DNA of 64,000 bases, taken from Oreocharis arfaki. Lineage: Eukaryota > Chordata > Aves > Passeriformes > Paramythiidae. The DNA lies in assembly GCA_013398015.1 (NCBI GenBank), contig VZRR01010417.1, positions 124,001-188,000 of the forward strand, read 5' to 3'. Numbering within the stretch: the first letter of the stretch is position 1; the number at the start of each line of letters is the position of its first letter. A program made the translations under genes and the position numbers. Shown piece after piece: positions 14,880 through 26,490 of this stretch. The notes beneath the pieces are model-generated. The model did no database searches and had not been told where the DNA came from. It saw nothing but the letters and a program-made list of their open reading frames with translations.

Positions 14880-15800
14880 GCAACTCCTGATTTCTCTATC
14901 AAAAGCTGGTATCACAGAACCACTGAAACCGGGAGAGGAATAGGTTTAAAGACACTGCCTAGTCTATTCACCTGCCCCAAATGCTGGAGAACTGCTGCTA
15001 TATTATTCCTAACAGCTGATCTGAAAAAATTCGAGTAATGGCTTTGTATAAGGCATAAGTCTAAGATACATGCTCTGCTGGATAATATTTAAGGTTTTGT
15101 GTAGGCTTCTTAACTTAAAGAGTTCACCTCAGTCTATTATTTCCTCTACCTCAGAGTCTATTATTTCTTATCCTAACAATCAAGAACACAGAGAACAGAT
15201 TATTTTTTCCTCTTTGTGTTAGTTTCTTCTGGTTTTCACGACTGATGAACAGCTACCTCTCTCATTTCCTTCTTGACTAAACAACTCCAGATCCTTCAAG
15301 CTTTCCTCATAGGTCACATATTTTAGGAGCTGGACTACTCTTGCTGTTAATTTCTAAATTTTCTCAGATTGTTCTGTATTGTTTGTGTAGCCTGATGATT
15401 GAAAGAAATACTCTGGTTGATGAACACATGGTAAATATACCAGAAAGTTGACTTTTAAGGCATAACCTGGCATTTGTCTTTATTGCCTAGCATCCTTTTC
15501 CAGATTTTTTTCTCAAGTTTACCAGGAACACTTTGAATTTTAATGCTGTCTTCTAGTGTAGTTGGTGTCATCTGTAAATTTAAGTCATGCTCTCTATTTC
15601 TTCATCATGGACACTAATGAAAATGTATTCTCCTCTTCTGGAGAAGAATCACTAATTAATACTCTGTAAGAACAGCTTTCCGACCAGTTTTGCCCTCTAC
15701 AGTAGTTTCATCTGGATCAGTTTTCTTCAGTTTACTTACGACAATGTCATGTAAGAAAGCGTCAAAAGATGTAAAATCAGGCATCTTTCCTCTCACAAAA
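14880..15800 (-). mobile_element. Ancient L3/CR1-like LINE remnant
   Basis: The reversed consensus of amniote L3/CR1 elements is recognisable in blocks: AACTCCAGATCCTTCAAGCT with TTCCTCATAGGTCACAT near 15,285-15,320, TTTGAATTTTAATGCTGTCTTC near 15,530, GGTGTCATCTGTAAATTT near 15,565, and GACAATGTCATGTAAGAAAG near 15,740. Spacing follows the element but divergence is high. It predates the bird-specific CR1 copies nearby. Confidence 0.6.
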
Positions 15801-17488
15801 CTAAGTTCACCTTCATGAATGAAACTGCTTGATGCAATTTGTCCTAATGAACTTGTAGGGGTTTATAAATTCCTTGTTTCAATATTTGTTTTGGTATTTT
15901 TTAGTTATAAAAGATAAGACTCTATAAATGCCTAGATTCCCTTTGTGATGTTCCTACCCTCCTGCAGACTTTTTGAGTATCACCTGTTTCCTACAGGTTT
16001 ACAGAGGGAACTGTTAATGACTTTAAGCCCACATCAAGCTTGCTCTCTCATTTGGAATGTCTGCCGCAGGCCCAAAACAGCTCCTACAAAACCTGCCTAT
16101 AGAGCCCATCACTCCCTTTTGACACAATTTGCACTTTCAGGGGTGTGGAGTAGGAGGTGACCCCCTGCATCACTGTCCTGTAGACCACATAGTGACATTT
16201 CCCCAGATATTAAATCCCATAGCTGACAGAAGAAAAAGGCAACACTTCCTAAAGAATAGGGCCCTTAAAACAGTATAAGGAGTTATGCTTGTTCCTACAG
16301 AAGCTGTACACTAAGTGTTTTGTATATTATTATCTCATTGCTGTTTGACTCTTTTCCAACACAGTCAGGTGTGGCAAATCCAGCAGCTGTCAGAAGTATT
16401 TAATCCACTGTCTTCAAGAACAAGTTAAAGGAAGTCAGTCATCTTCCCTATTTTATTCATTGCGATCACTGATATTCTTTCCTTCCTGAATGAAAGGCAG
16501 TCTCTGCAGGGAATGAAAACAGCCTGCCATGAGGCAGCATAGGTTAAATCCGTATGCCACCCTTTTAGATGTCCATTTTCTAGACAAATTTTTTTTTTTT
16601 TGGAGGAGCAAAATAAAGCAAATACATCTTTAGCAACAATAACCTAAACCAAATTATTATCCCCCATATAAAAGTCCTCTGAAAGCCAAGGACACACAAT
16701 TAATGTCATTGTTTTTCCATTCCCAGCAGAGAGACTAACATACCTACCCATGCTCTAGAGGGAATAAAGTACAAGACAAACAAAGAAACTTGATTCTAAT
16801 CTTTCTGCTATAAACTGCGACATCATCAACAAATTTCCATCTCCAGGTCTGAATAGTCACCTTCAGCCAAGGTTGAGTTGAAATGAGTGCCTGAAGTACT
16901 TTGCCACAACAAGCATTCTCTTTACCAGTTTATCAGCTATGTCTACACTAAGAGCTTCCACATGCAGAGAGTCACTCTAGGGGTGTTTCACCTGCACTTC
17001 AGGATGAGACCCAGTGTTTGAGGATTTTTTGAGGAAAAGTAGATACAGAGAAAACAGGAAACAAATATGCTCCAACATGCTTCAGTTCACTCATGATCAT
17101 CCATATTTTCAGTTTGGTTTATCAATAGATTAAGATTGCAGCAGACATGCGTTTATCTGCTCTGATTTAGCTTTTCAATGAAATTTCATCTGGTCTGCAT
17201 ATAAGAAACACATTTTCTTTATCTGCTTTTAGCTTTAAGAGGTAATGTCCTAATTTACTTCTTGGAACCAAAAAAACAGCTCCATATTAAAAGTGCTAGA
17301 ATGTCAATCACAAAGGCTGCTTTAAACAGCACTAGTTTGATTGCTTTCTCCTTCTCTTCTCAATGTGTCTCCTCTAGTATTCACAAGTTTGTTGAATTCT
17401 GAAATTTTTTCAGAAGTCAAATTTCCAGATACAGTTTTGACAGTCTTCATAGTCACTGAAATGTTGACAGCAGAGGGAACTAGATAGA
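15801..17488. other. Non-coding; no gene seen
   Basis: No coding signal. The stretch separates the ancient L3-like remnant from the younger CR1. Confidence 0.6.
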
Positions 17489-18920
17489 GTCATAAAATCC
17501 TTTAGGTTGGAAAAGACCTCTAAGACCATTGACTAAACCCAGCACTACCATGTTCACTGTTAATCCATGTCCTGAAGTGCCACATTTACGTGTCTTTCAA
17601 ACACCTCTAGTGACAGTGACTTAAACACCTCTTCTAGTGCTTGATTTCTTCTTTCAGTGAAGAACTTTTTCCTAGTGTCCAAACTAAATCCCTCCTGGCA
17701 CAACTCTTGTCCTCTCACTTGTTACCCAAGAAGAGAGCCCAATCCTCTCATGGCTACACCCTCCTGCCAGGGGGTTGTAGAGGGTGAGAAAGTTCCCTCC
17801 AAGCCTCCTTTTCTCCAGGCTGAGTGCTCTTAGCTCTCTCAGCTGCTCTTCATCAAACCTGTGCTCCAGATCCTTCCCCAGCTCCATAGCCCTTCTCTGG
17901 ACACACTCCAGCACCTCAATGTCTTTCTTGTAGTAAGGGACCCAAAACTGAATACAGGATTCGAGATGTGGCCTCAGTGGTGCCCAGCACAGAGGGATAA
18001 TCACTGCCCTGGTCCCGCTGCCACACTATCACTGATACAGACCAGGATGACATTGGGTACCTTGGCCACCTGAGTATACCTGGGCTCATGTTCACCTGCT
18101 GTAACCAGCATTCCCAGGTCCTTTTCCAGCTTTCCAGCCACTCTGCCCCAGTCTGTAGCACTGCAGGGGGTTGTTGTGACCTAAGGGCAGGACTTCATAA
18201 TTTGCCTTGTTGAACCTCAGACCACTGGCCTCAGCCCATTGATCTCGCCTGTCTTGATCCCTCTGCAGAGCCTTCCTACCCTTTAGCAGATCAACACTCC
18301 CACCCAATTTGGTGTCATCTGCAAACTGACTGAGGATGCACTTGATCCCCTCATCCAAATCACTGATAAAGATATGAAACTGGGTTGTTCCCAATATTGA
18401 GCCCTAGGGACACCACTTGTGACCTGCAGCCAGCTGGATTTCTCTCCCTTCACCACCACTCTCTTGGACCAACCATCCAGACAGTTTTTAACTTAGTCAA
18501 GAGTACACCTGTCCAGGCCATGAGCAGCCAGTTTCTCCAGGAGAACGCTGTGGGAAATGGTTTCAAAGGTTTTATTACAGCCCAGGTAAGACAACATTCT
18601 CATCCTTCCCTTCATTTACTAAGCAGGTCACCTTCTCATAGAAGGCCATTGGGTTGGTCAGGCAGGACCTGCCTTACACAAACTGTGCTGGCTGGGTCTG
18701 ATCCTCTGGTTGGCCTGCACGGGCTGCATGATTGCACTCAAGATGATCTGTTCCATGACCTTCCCCAGCACTGAGGTCAGGCTGACAACCCTGTAGTTCC
18801 CCCTATACTCCTTCCAGCCCTTCTTGTAGATAGATGACATATTTGCCAATTTCCAGTCAACTGAGACCTTTCTGGGTTAACCAGGACTGCTGGTAAATGA
18901 CTAGAAGCATCTTGGATAAA
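17489..18920 (-). mobile_element. CR1 LINE, 5'-truncated, with reverse-transcriptase pseudogene
   Basis: The largest CR1 copy here, about 1.4 kb, lying in reverse. The minus strand encodes interrupted pieces of the CR1 RT in the right order: IYKKGWKEYRGNYRVVSLT with GKVMEQIILSAI (around 18,800), FADDTKLGG, the catalytic-core ADD motif (around 18,320), then ECVQRRAMELGKDLE and the C-terminal end near 17,700. The 3' tail reaches 17,489. Frameshifts between the pieces show it cannot act. The 5' part of the element (ORF1 and the endonuclease) is absent, as is usual. Confidence 0.92.
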
Positions 18921-19092
18921 AAACTTAGGAAGCCAAGAGGGGTGAGATCAAAAAGAGTTTTTCTTTATTGTTTCTGATGAAGATTTTTGGAAAAGGAAAA
19001 AAAGGTATGGACAATGAGGAAAAGAGTATGAAAGTAAGAAGTTAACTCTTACATGGAAGTGGTACCATTCTCTCCCACTGTGCAGTTCAGTG

Positions 19093-19109
19093 CCCCCCCC
19101 CCCCCCCCC
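19093..19109. repeat. Poly-C run of 17
   Basis: Seventeen consecutive C, followed by GCC. The opposite strand is poly-G and could form a quadruplex. Length is likely to be polymorphic and prone to sequencing error. Confidence 0.95.
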
Positions 19110-20923
19110 GCCAGGTTTAGGTAGAGGGGATGTGAGTGAGTGTCAGAGAGGGCACATCAGCATATACACATGTAGGATGAAAAATTTCTGATCTTCACAA
19201 CAGGATTGAGATCAGAAATCTGCTGAGATGCAGAAATTCACTTTCAAGCACTTTTTTAGAATTACCCTTGTTCAGTGGGAATCCCCATTTAATGTACAAA
19301 ATCAACTGAGAATTGCCAGGATGAATCATAGCAGTGGTCCAACGTGCCCTAGCCAAAACTAGAGATGTTGTTCCAGACACCTTGGGCTTAAAATCACTAA
19401 AAAATACGTTGCTTTTTAAGTCAAAGCTCTCATTTGCTGTTATTTCTGTATGTGTTTTAAGTCCACTCTGTGTAAACCATGTTGCTTCATCATAGCTCTA
19501 AGACTGCAGTAATAGCAAAGGGATACATTTATTCATAAATATACACAAAATTAATAATTTTTTTTAAATTGTTTCCTGTGGTGCGGTGGCAAAATTGATT
19601 TAGATTTTTTTTCTTTTTGTGGCAAAAGCATGAAGAGCTGCAAAAATTAACATAAGCAGATTTCAAGAGATGAAAACATATAATAAGTCAAAATGATCAC
19701 TGAAGAGGACTCGTATATATCACACAGTAAAACAACTCCACCCTGGGACACATGAAACAGAAGGAATTATAAGAGAACTAAATGATATGTAGTTATCCAA
19801 AGGAAATAATAGTTCTCTCACTGCCTTCTCTCTCCATCTGTGATTTAGCGGCCTTAAAATAAAAAAAAAAAAAGACTCATTACAGGTGTAGGTCCCAAGA
19901 ACGAAACAGATTACCAGCCAAAAGTGAAATGTAAATATTCTTTAGGTAAGAGCATTTCTCAAGGGTTTATTACAAGGGATCTAAAAAATCATTTCACTTT
20001 CTTCTCCTGTGCATCACATTGATCCCCATGGATCCTGCAGAAATTCAGGTTCTGATCCTACAAACAGATTTACTCTACCTTAAACTTTTAAATAGTCCCA
20101 TCAGGTTTGCTGAAATTCTTCTTTCACATGAAGCCAAGCACTGTTATCAGGATTTCTATGACTACAGCAAAGTTTCCAAAGCTTATTAAAATATTTTTCA
20201 AAGAAGCAAGTTGCTGAGTAGGGCACTAGGAATGAAGGTGAGATATAGGACACTTCATGTCATGTTGAGGAGAACTCCACGCACACTGAATGTTGCTGAA
20301 ATACCTCATATTTTATCTCGACATGCTCCGGGAATAAAATAATTTGAAGAGTATTCAAGAAATTAATAGTGAACTAATAAAAAAAAGTAGTGAGAACAGG
20401 TATCATTATTTTTACTACACTTAATGCTTCACAAAAAGACAATAGATGCACTGTCTTCTGACGTGTGGAACAGAGCAGTTCTCACTTCAGTGTGCACAAC
20501 CACCAACGTGGGCCTGTAGACCAGGAGAAATTAAGGGAAGGCATCACTTTGTCCTCTTTGAGAGCCGAAGACAAGTTTGGGAGCACACTCTTCGCTTGTG
20601 GCTGGTAAGAACCCTGAGTAATTTCATATTAACACACAAAGTTTCAGGATGAAAGGTGTAAAAGCAAGAGGTTTTAGATTTTCCTTGTAACATTCCCAAA
20701 AGAACTATCAAACAAACTCCACACCAATCTGTTTAATGAGATTCTCAGCTTAAAATGACTGCAGGGCACTACAAAAATCAGATTCATTTCTTGAACAGAA
20801 ACATGAAGAAGTGACACTTGTGTAAGACTCCATATTCTTTCAGTTTAGACTAGTTTGTCATTCTTAGACCTGATTTTTCATTTTAAATAAAAGATATTAC
20901 TTGAGTTCCAAGTTTAATTAAAA

Positions 20924-21017
20924 TTTTAAAAAACCAAGCAAACCAAAAAAACCCCCAAAAAAAACAAAAAACCCAAAAACAAAACAAACAAAAAACCAAC
21001 CAACCAACCAAAAAAAG
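20924..21017. repeat. A-rich (CAAA/CCAA) low-complexity tract
   Basis: Nearly only A and C over about 90 bases, ending in three CCAA units. Its composition resembles the tract at 44.6 kb. Confidence 0.9.
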
Positions 21018-21964
21018 ATATTTTCTACTTCAAATACAGAAATCTGTTTCCATATAATTTCTCTAGCTGTTGAGACATTGGCAAATCAAAAATAAGTAAC
21101 CATTACCTGCGACAAAAAGTAAGATTACGCAAGATTTTCTGTTTAATTTAACAGTATGTTTTCATAGTGTCTCTGAGTAAGTGCATGTGTCATACCAAGG
21201 TGCATAGATATGATATACATTTCATTGTTCTTATAAATAGCTCATATATTTTCTGTCTTCATACGTTTGGATCCAGCTTTTACCGAAGTTACAGTGAAGC
21301 AAGTGAGAGTCTTCAACAAATACAACATTATGATATATTTGTAGGAACAGCATGAATAAATCCATTAATTCTCTCCAGTCAATCTTTATTAATTTTACGT
21401 GATATTCACACAAAATAAAAACTGCTATTTTTATGGTACATGTCCCATGGGCTTCAATATTAAGAGCACAAGACATGTTTGAATATATGTGTTTGAATAA
21501 CCAACTATTTTTAGGAATTCACTTAACGAATGAGCTAACCACTGTTTGTTGTTAATGCCACATTATATCCTGCAAGAAAATTGGCTTCCTACTCCATCAG
21601 TGCTGCATTTACTTATATACTCCAGATAATAATACATTTCTTTCTATTTTGCTTTATTTTATATATTTTCTTAGCAAATCTGTTCCAAAGGAAATGTCTG
21701 GAAAACTCATACTGCTTTTAAAAAATAAGAGGGAGAATGTCTGCCAACCCTTAAGTTTTATTGTTGTGGTTTTAAATTAAATATCACACACGTGTTTGGT
21801 ATTTAATGGACAAATTACCTTACTTAGTAGCCTACCCCCCATAAGGAACCAAGCATCTCAGATTTCCATTGATGTAATTGACTGGAATGAAGCATCTTTC
21901 CTTTTCCAAGTCCTTCTAGGTCACCCTACTCCACAAGCTAATTTCTTCACTCTCGTGACCAGTG

Positions 21965-22240
21965 GCAAGACTAAAGGAAATGTCTGGAGCTGAGTCAGGG
22001 AAGGTTTAGGTTGGATATTGGGAAAGATTCTTCATCCAGAGAGAGGTAGGGCACTGGAACCAGCTCCCCAGGGAAGTGGTCACAGCACCAAACCTGACAG
22101 CATTCAAGAAGCATTTGGACAATGCTGTTGGGCACATGGTGGGATTTTTGGGGCGTCCTGCACAGGGCCAGGAGTTGGACTTGATGATCCTGATGGGTCC
22201 CTTCCAACTCAGCATATTCTATGATTCTTTGATTCTAACT
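21965..22240 (+). mobile_element. CR1 LINE 3' end
   Basis: Typical CR1 tail: GGTTTAGGTTGGATATTGGG, the GCACTGGAACCAGCTCCCC segment, GGAGTTGGACTTGATGATCC, GGTCCCTTCCAACTC and terminal ATTCTATGATTCTTTGATTC repeats. Only the last few hundred bases are present. Confidence 0.9.
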
Positions 22241-24775
22241 TTTGCTGAAATCCAAGTTAGACTTTTCTTCAAAAAATAGTTACTCTTTTTTTCCCTGCGC
22301 ATGTGCATGTCTCAGAAGTCAGTCAGAATACAGTAATTTTGTTACATAAAGCAAATGTTGTGGCTAAAACACAATCCTGTTTTTAAAAATATGATAAAAT
22401 TGACTGGAATTTCCTGTTTGAAAGAGGGGAGCAACAGAACCTTTCAGGAGCGTGCAATGTCAGAAACATTCAAGTAGTGCAACTGCTTTCATAGCACATT
22501 GCTCTGAGCTGTGGGGTGTGGGGTATGGGGTAATCTTTGTCTACAGCTCAGAATGTAAGAAGTACTCCCTGCACTCAATACACATGTGTATTGTCTTACG
22601 TATTTTACTAGGCGGTAGGAATGCAATAAGTAGGTCCTTAGTTGCATATCTAAATAAAGGTATAATGTGTACTTCTGCAAAGCTGTGAGGAAATTCCTTC
22701 CCTACCCACCCTATTGTGTCTGTGGCTTTGCTAGATTATGGCAGCAGACAAGTGGGCAGTAAATCCAGTCTACTAACTCCAAACAAAGCTGATAATCTGA
22801 ATATGACAAGCCTTTCAGGGCTCAAATATAGTTATCATAATTTGGATGTCTGCATATAAATATCCACAGAAAGTTTTGATGTTTACATCAAGATAAATGT
22901 TCTTGCATTGCACTCCATAAATAAGAAACTAATCAGTTAACTGCAGTCACTGCCTGCCAAGAATGCTCTCACCGTGCCAGAAGATTTCCAGCCTCTCTCC
23001 TTATTTATAGCCTTTGGTAAATAGAGATAATTACAGGTACATTTACTCAGATGATGCATTTGAGCCAGCTGTAGATAAAACTGCAAATTGATAACGTCCA
23101 TGTAGTAGCTTTCATAAATGGATTTCAGATGTTTTCTTTACTTTTTAACTGTGGAATCTTAGAGACTTATTTGGATCGTATTACAGTAAATTCAAGTATT
23201 CATCTGCAACATCATATGTTTAAAATAAATCAATTTTTAAAAGTAAATACACACCTGAAATCTTTTAGAGTTACTCCACAAGAACTTTGGAATTGTGTTC
23301 ATGTTGCTAAAGTTGGTAATCAACACTGGATCTCAATTACGTTACCTATACAACCCCCTGCTTCAGGAGGATGCTGAGATTAGTGCAGTTCCTTGGCCTT
23401 TTCTGGTTAACCTATGGGCTGGGCTCTGGGAATAGGATTCACCTGAAAAAATGTAGTGTCTAGCATAAGTAGACCTGAGCATCTAAGGTAAATGTATAGA
23501 TTTTCTGCACAGTCATGGAGATAAATAGGTCTTCTAGATTACAAATAATCTCCATCTAAAGTAGAAATCTAAACCAGGCCAGATGAACAGTGTCAAAAAA
23601 AGTGTGTTTCTTCCCACTTGCAGACCGCACAGAGAATCCAACTAACACAGATATCAATATTATTGAAGTCCATCTCATGAGATCAATCCCTTGTCAAAGA
23701 CCTCAACCTGCTTACATTCAAGCCCACAGGGACTTCAGAACCACCCCGCTCCTGTACAAAGTCCCAAGTCCATTAAAATGATTGTCCTTGGAACATCCTG
23801 GCAACAAAGGATTTCATTAACCTGCTTGTTCAGCAAGGACTGACCTTTTCCATGCATCCAGACATCCTCGGTTATAGTTTACATATGAAAGAGTTAAATT
23901 CTGCCCTAGGCATTTCTTATTGGGATTTTGAAATAGCCAGCAGCCTGTGCTGGCAAACATCTGGATATCTGTGAGGTCACCATCTGCTGCACCAGGGCAA
24001 ATGAATTAATATACAAATGACTATCAACTGCTTAAACCAGTAAAATTAGGACAGCAGTATATGTAAAATAAAGCCATCAACCTGTAATACAACATACAGG
24101 AGACAAAAATACGTGTACCTGGACAAGCTGGTTTTTAGAATTCTTTTTTAAATGTCTGGTTTTTTCTAAGATAAAGCATCCAAGTGCCCAGGCAAAAGTT
24201 ATGCGCTGAAGTTATGCAATATGCTAAATGGTGTGTCTGTAAGTAAATGAAAACACATCCTTATACAGGAATTAAATGAAATCTAAAACAAGAATGAGTG
24301 TGTAAGTTTATGAATAGTGAAAGTACACAAAGGTAGGCATATGTAAATTTTTCCTGTGTTGTATGAATCATTCTTGATATACGACTGTAACGGCAGCCTT
24401 CGTTAGAAAGGGGAACAGCAGAAACTTCTAAGAAATGAAGTAGGAATGCTTCCTAACGTTCAGTGGTTTGGCATTCTTTGTTAAGAAGGTGAAGAAGTCA
24501 TGAACAGAGCCTGCATGCATTTCATGAGTCACTTCAGAAATTAAAATTTTGTGTATGAAACCATGTCACTTGGAAAAGAGGATATCTATGTGGAGGGCAA
24601 GAAAATACTAGACACATTTCTTGTTATTAGTTTCGGGCTGTGCTTTATAAATGTTCATCTTTCAAAGGCTGAAATTTCAGAGAAACATGTAACATGTAAT
24701 ATCTGAAGGTTTTTATTTTATGCTAGAGTGTAGATACACCCTATTGAAAGGGGTTTTAGGATCTTGGGCAGTAAG

Positions 24776-24818
24776 AGTGTGTGTGGGTGTGGGGGTGTGT
24801 GTGTGGGTGGGTGTGTGA
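24776..24818. repeat. (GT)n-rich imperfect microsatellite with G runs
   Basis: GTGTGTGGG-type repeats with several runs of three to five G. Confidence 0.9.
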
Positions 24819-25995
24819 GCTGTAACCTTGTACATTTTCTGGAATCATAACTTAATTTACTGATCCTGTGTCTGATGGTGTCTTATTTTTCCTGAAAATC
24901 ACTCATCTACACATCTAGCATTCTGAGAAATGCCCACAGTTATCTGAGGACCTACAGCAAAGACCACCATGGACTGGGGTGGAGACATAAGGGATAGATC
25001 CGCGTGCATGTGCACACTTACAATGATCACGTTCAACCTCCAAAGGCAGACTGAGCAAGGTCTTTACATGTCCTAGGAGGAATGGACTGTTATTCGCAAC
25101 CGGCTTCCTCATCTCAAACTATCTTCCCTTGTGTTTAGGGGTTTTACAACTACTGATCTGTCTCATCTCTCCCAGCTAGATCATCCCTTTCCATCTCACC
25201 AGCTCTGCTTTGGCAGCAAACTTTCTGGCCAAATGGCTCTTTTGCATGCTGAAAACAAAATTCATAGCAATTTATCTCTTTGTAACATCAAATGCACAGC
25301 AAGACAGTCGTCTGATGTTTTATATTATTAGAAGGGACAATCTCCCACTAAGTTTCACTTGTGCTCAGTATCTGATAGCTACTGCATGGAGCTGAAATGA
25401 CAGAGGGAAATGTTCTGGCTGATACCAGGTCTTCCTTGTTCTACTCTGCCATCTGTTCTTCCTGTGGGATATGAGAATGCAGAGAAAGGGAACACAAGCT
25501 AAAATAATGTAGTTGTGCAGTGGCTACCTTTTGCTGGGCAGAGCACAGCACTGAAGTATTGGGGTTCTGGGTGTTTTCCTTAGCAAACCTGGGCTCAAGA
25601 ATTCTGCAGTAATGTCATAGTTCCAGTTTTCACTCAGGGAAGCTTGCAAGCCCTCACAGCTGCACACAAAGAAAGTGAAAAAATTATCATAAAATGGAGA
25701 ACATATGAAGGAACAAGAAAAAAATTGTTTTACCACTTCTAAGTCAATGTGCTGGCATTTTGCTTCTGACTAAAGCTTTTGCACTTGGAGACATCACATA
25801 GATTTGGTGAAGAATCCAGCAACATAGTGCAATTTTATGATGGCCATAGGCCTCGTGGAAATATTTCTGTTTCAAAAGACTTTCACTAAGTAGGGAGCAG
25901 CATTTCCCCTGGTTTCCTGCCACCTCATCTCTCCCTGTGAGCTCTGCTTACTGAGGCTTCTGGCCCCAGACAATCACTTCCCTGCCACTAGGACT

Positions 25996-26053
25996 GCCTC
26001 AGGACCAAACTGCCCTAAATTAAAGCCTCAGGACCAAACTGCCCTGAATTAAA
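25996..26053. repeat. Tandem duplication, 29-bp unit x2
   Basis: Two adjacent copies beginning GCCTCAGGACCAAACTGCCC at 25,996 and 26,025. They differ by one base (A to G), so the duplication is recent relative to surrounding divergence. Confidence 0.9.
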
Positions 26054-26444
26054 GTAGGACTTTTAAGATGCCTTAGCAAAAACTCCAGCAGTTCTGGAGA
26101 AGCTGGAACCTCGGTCCCTGCTGTGCCCAGCTAGGCAGAGTTTTATGGAATCTTTGCTGAAGCCAGACATTCTCCTAGGCTTTGCATTTCACAGCAGGGA
26201 TGTGCCCAGGAGGGGCTTTCCTACGACTCCTCTGTACCAGAGATTCTCTGGGTTGAAATACCTACCCACAATTTGATGGCTGCTAAAAGCAGCCACTGAT
26301 TAGCCCAGACCTCCAACTGCATCACATTTGAAGAATCTCATTTCCGCTTCACTTTCTAGCAGGGACCCCTGTGTGCCCAGGTTAGCCATTCTCAGGCTGA
26401 GGTAGCTTGAAATACTGGAATTTTCACAGAACCACAACCTACGT

Positions 26445-26490
26445 GGATGCAGATAGAGATAGAGATAGACAAAGATACATAGAGATACAT
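26445..26490. repeat. GATA/GAGATA-type imperfect microsatellite
   Basis: Repeated GATAGA and GATACA units in about 45 bases. Confidence 0.7.

Larger units (their letters stand above)
18921..21960. other. Non-coding; homopolymer and A-rich tracts only
   Basis: Contains the poly-C run at 19,093 and the CAAA-rich tract near 20.95 kb. No gene recognised. Confidence 0.6.

Noticed and set aside
18092..18849. Reverse-transcriptase-like frames as an active gene
   Set aside because: Pieces are in different frames with stops between them: a dead, 5'-truncated CR1.
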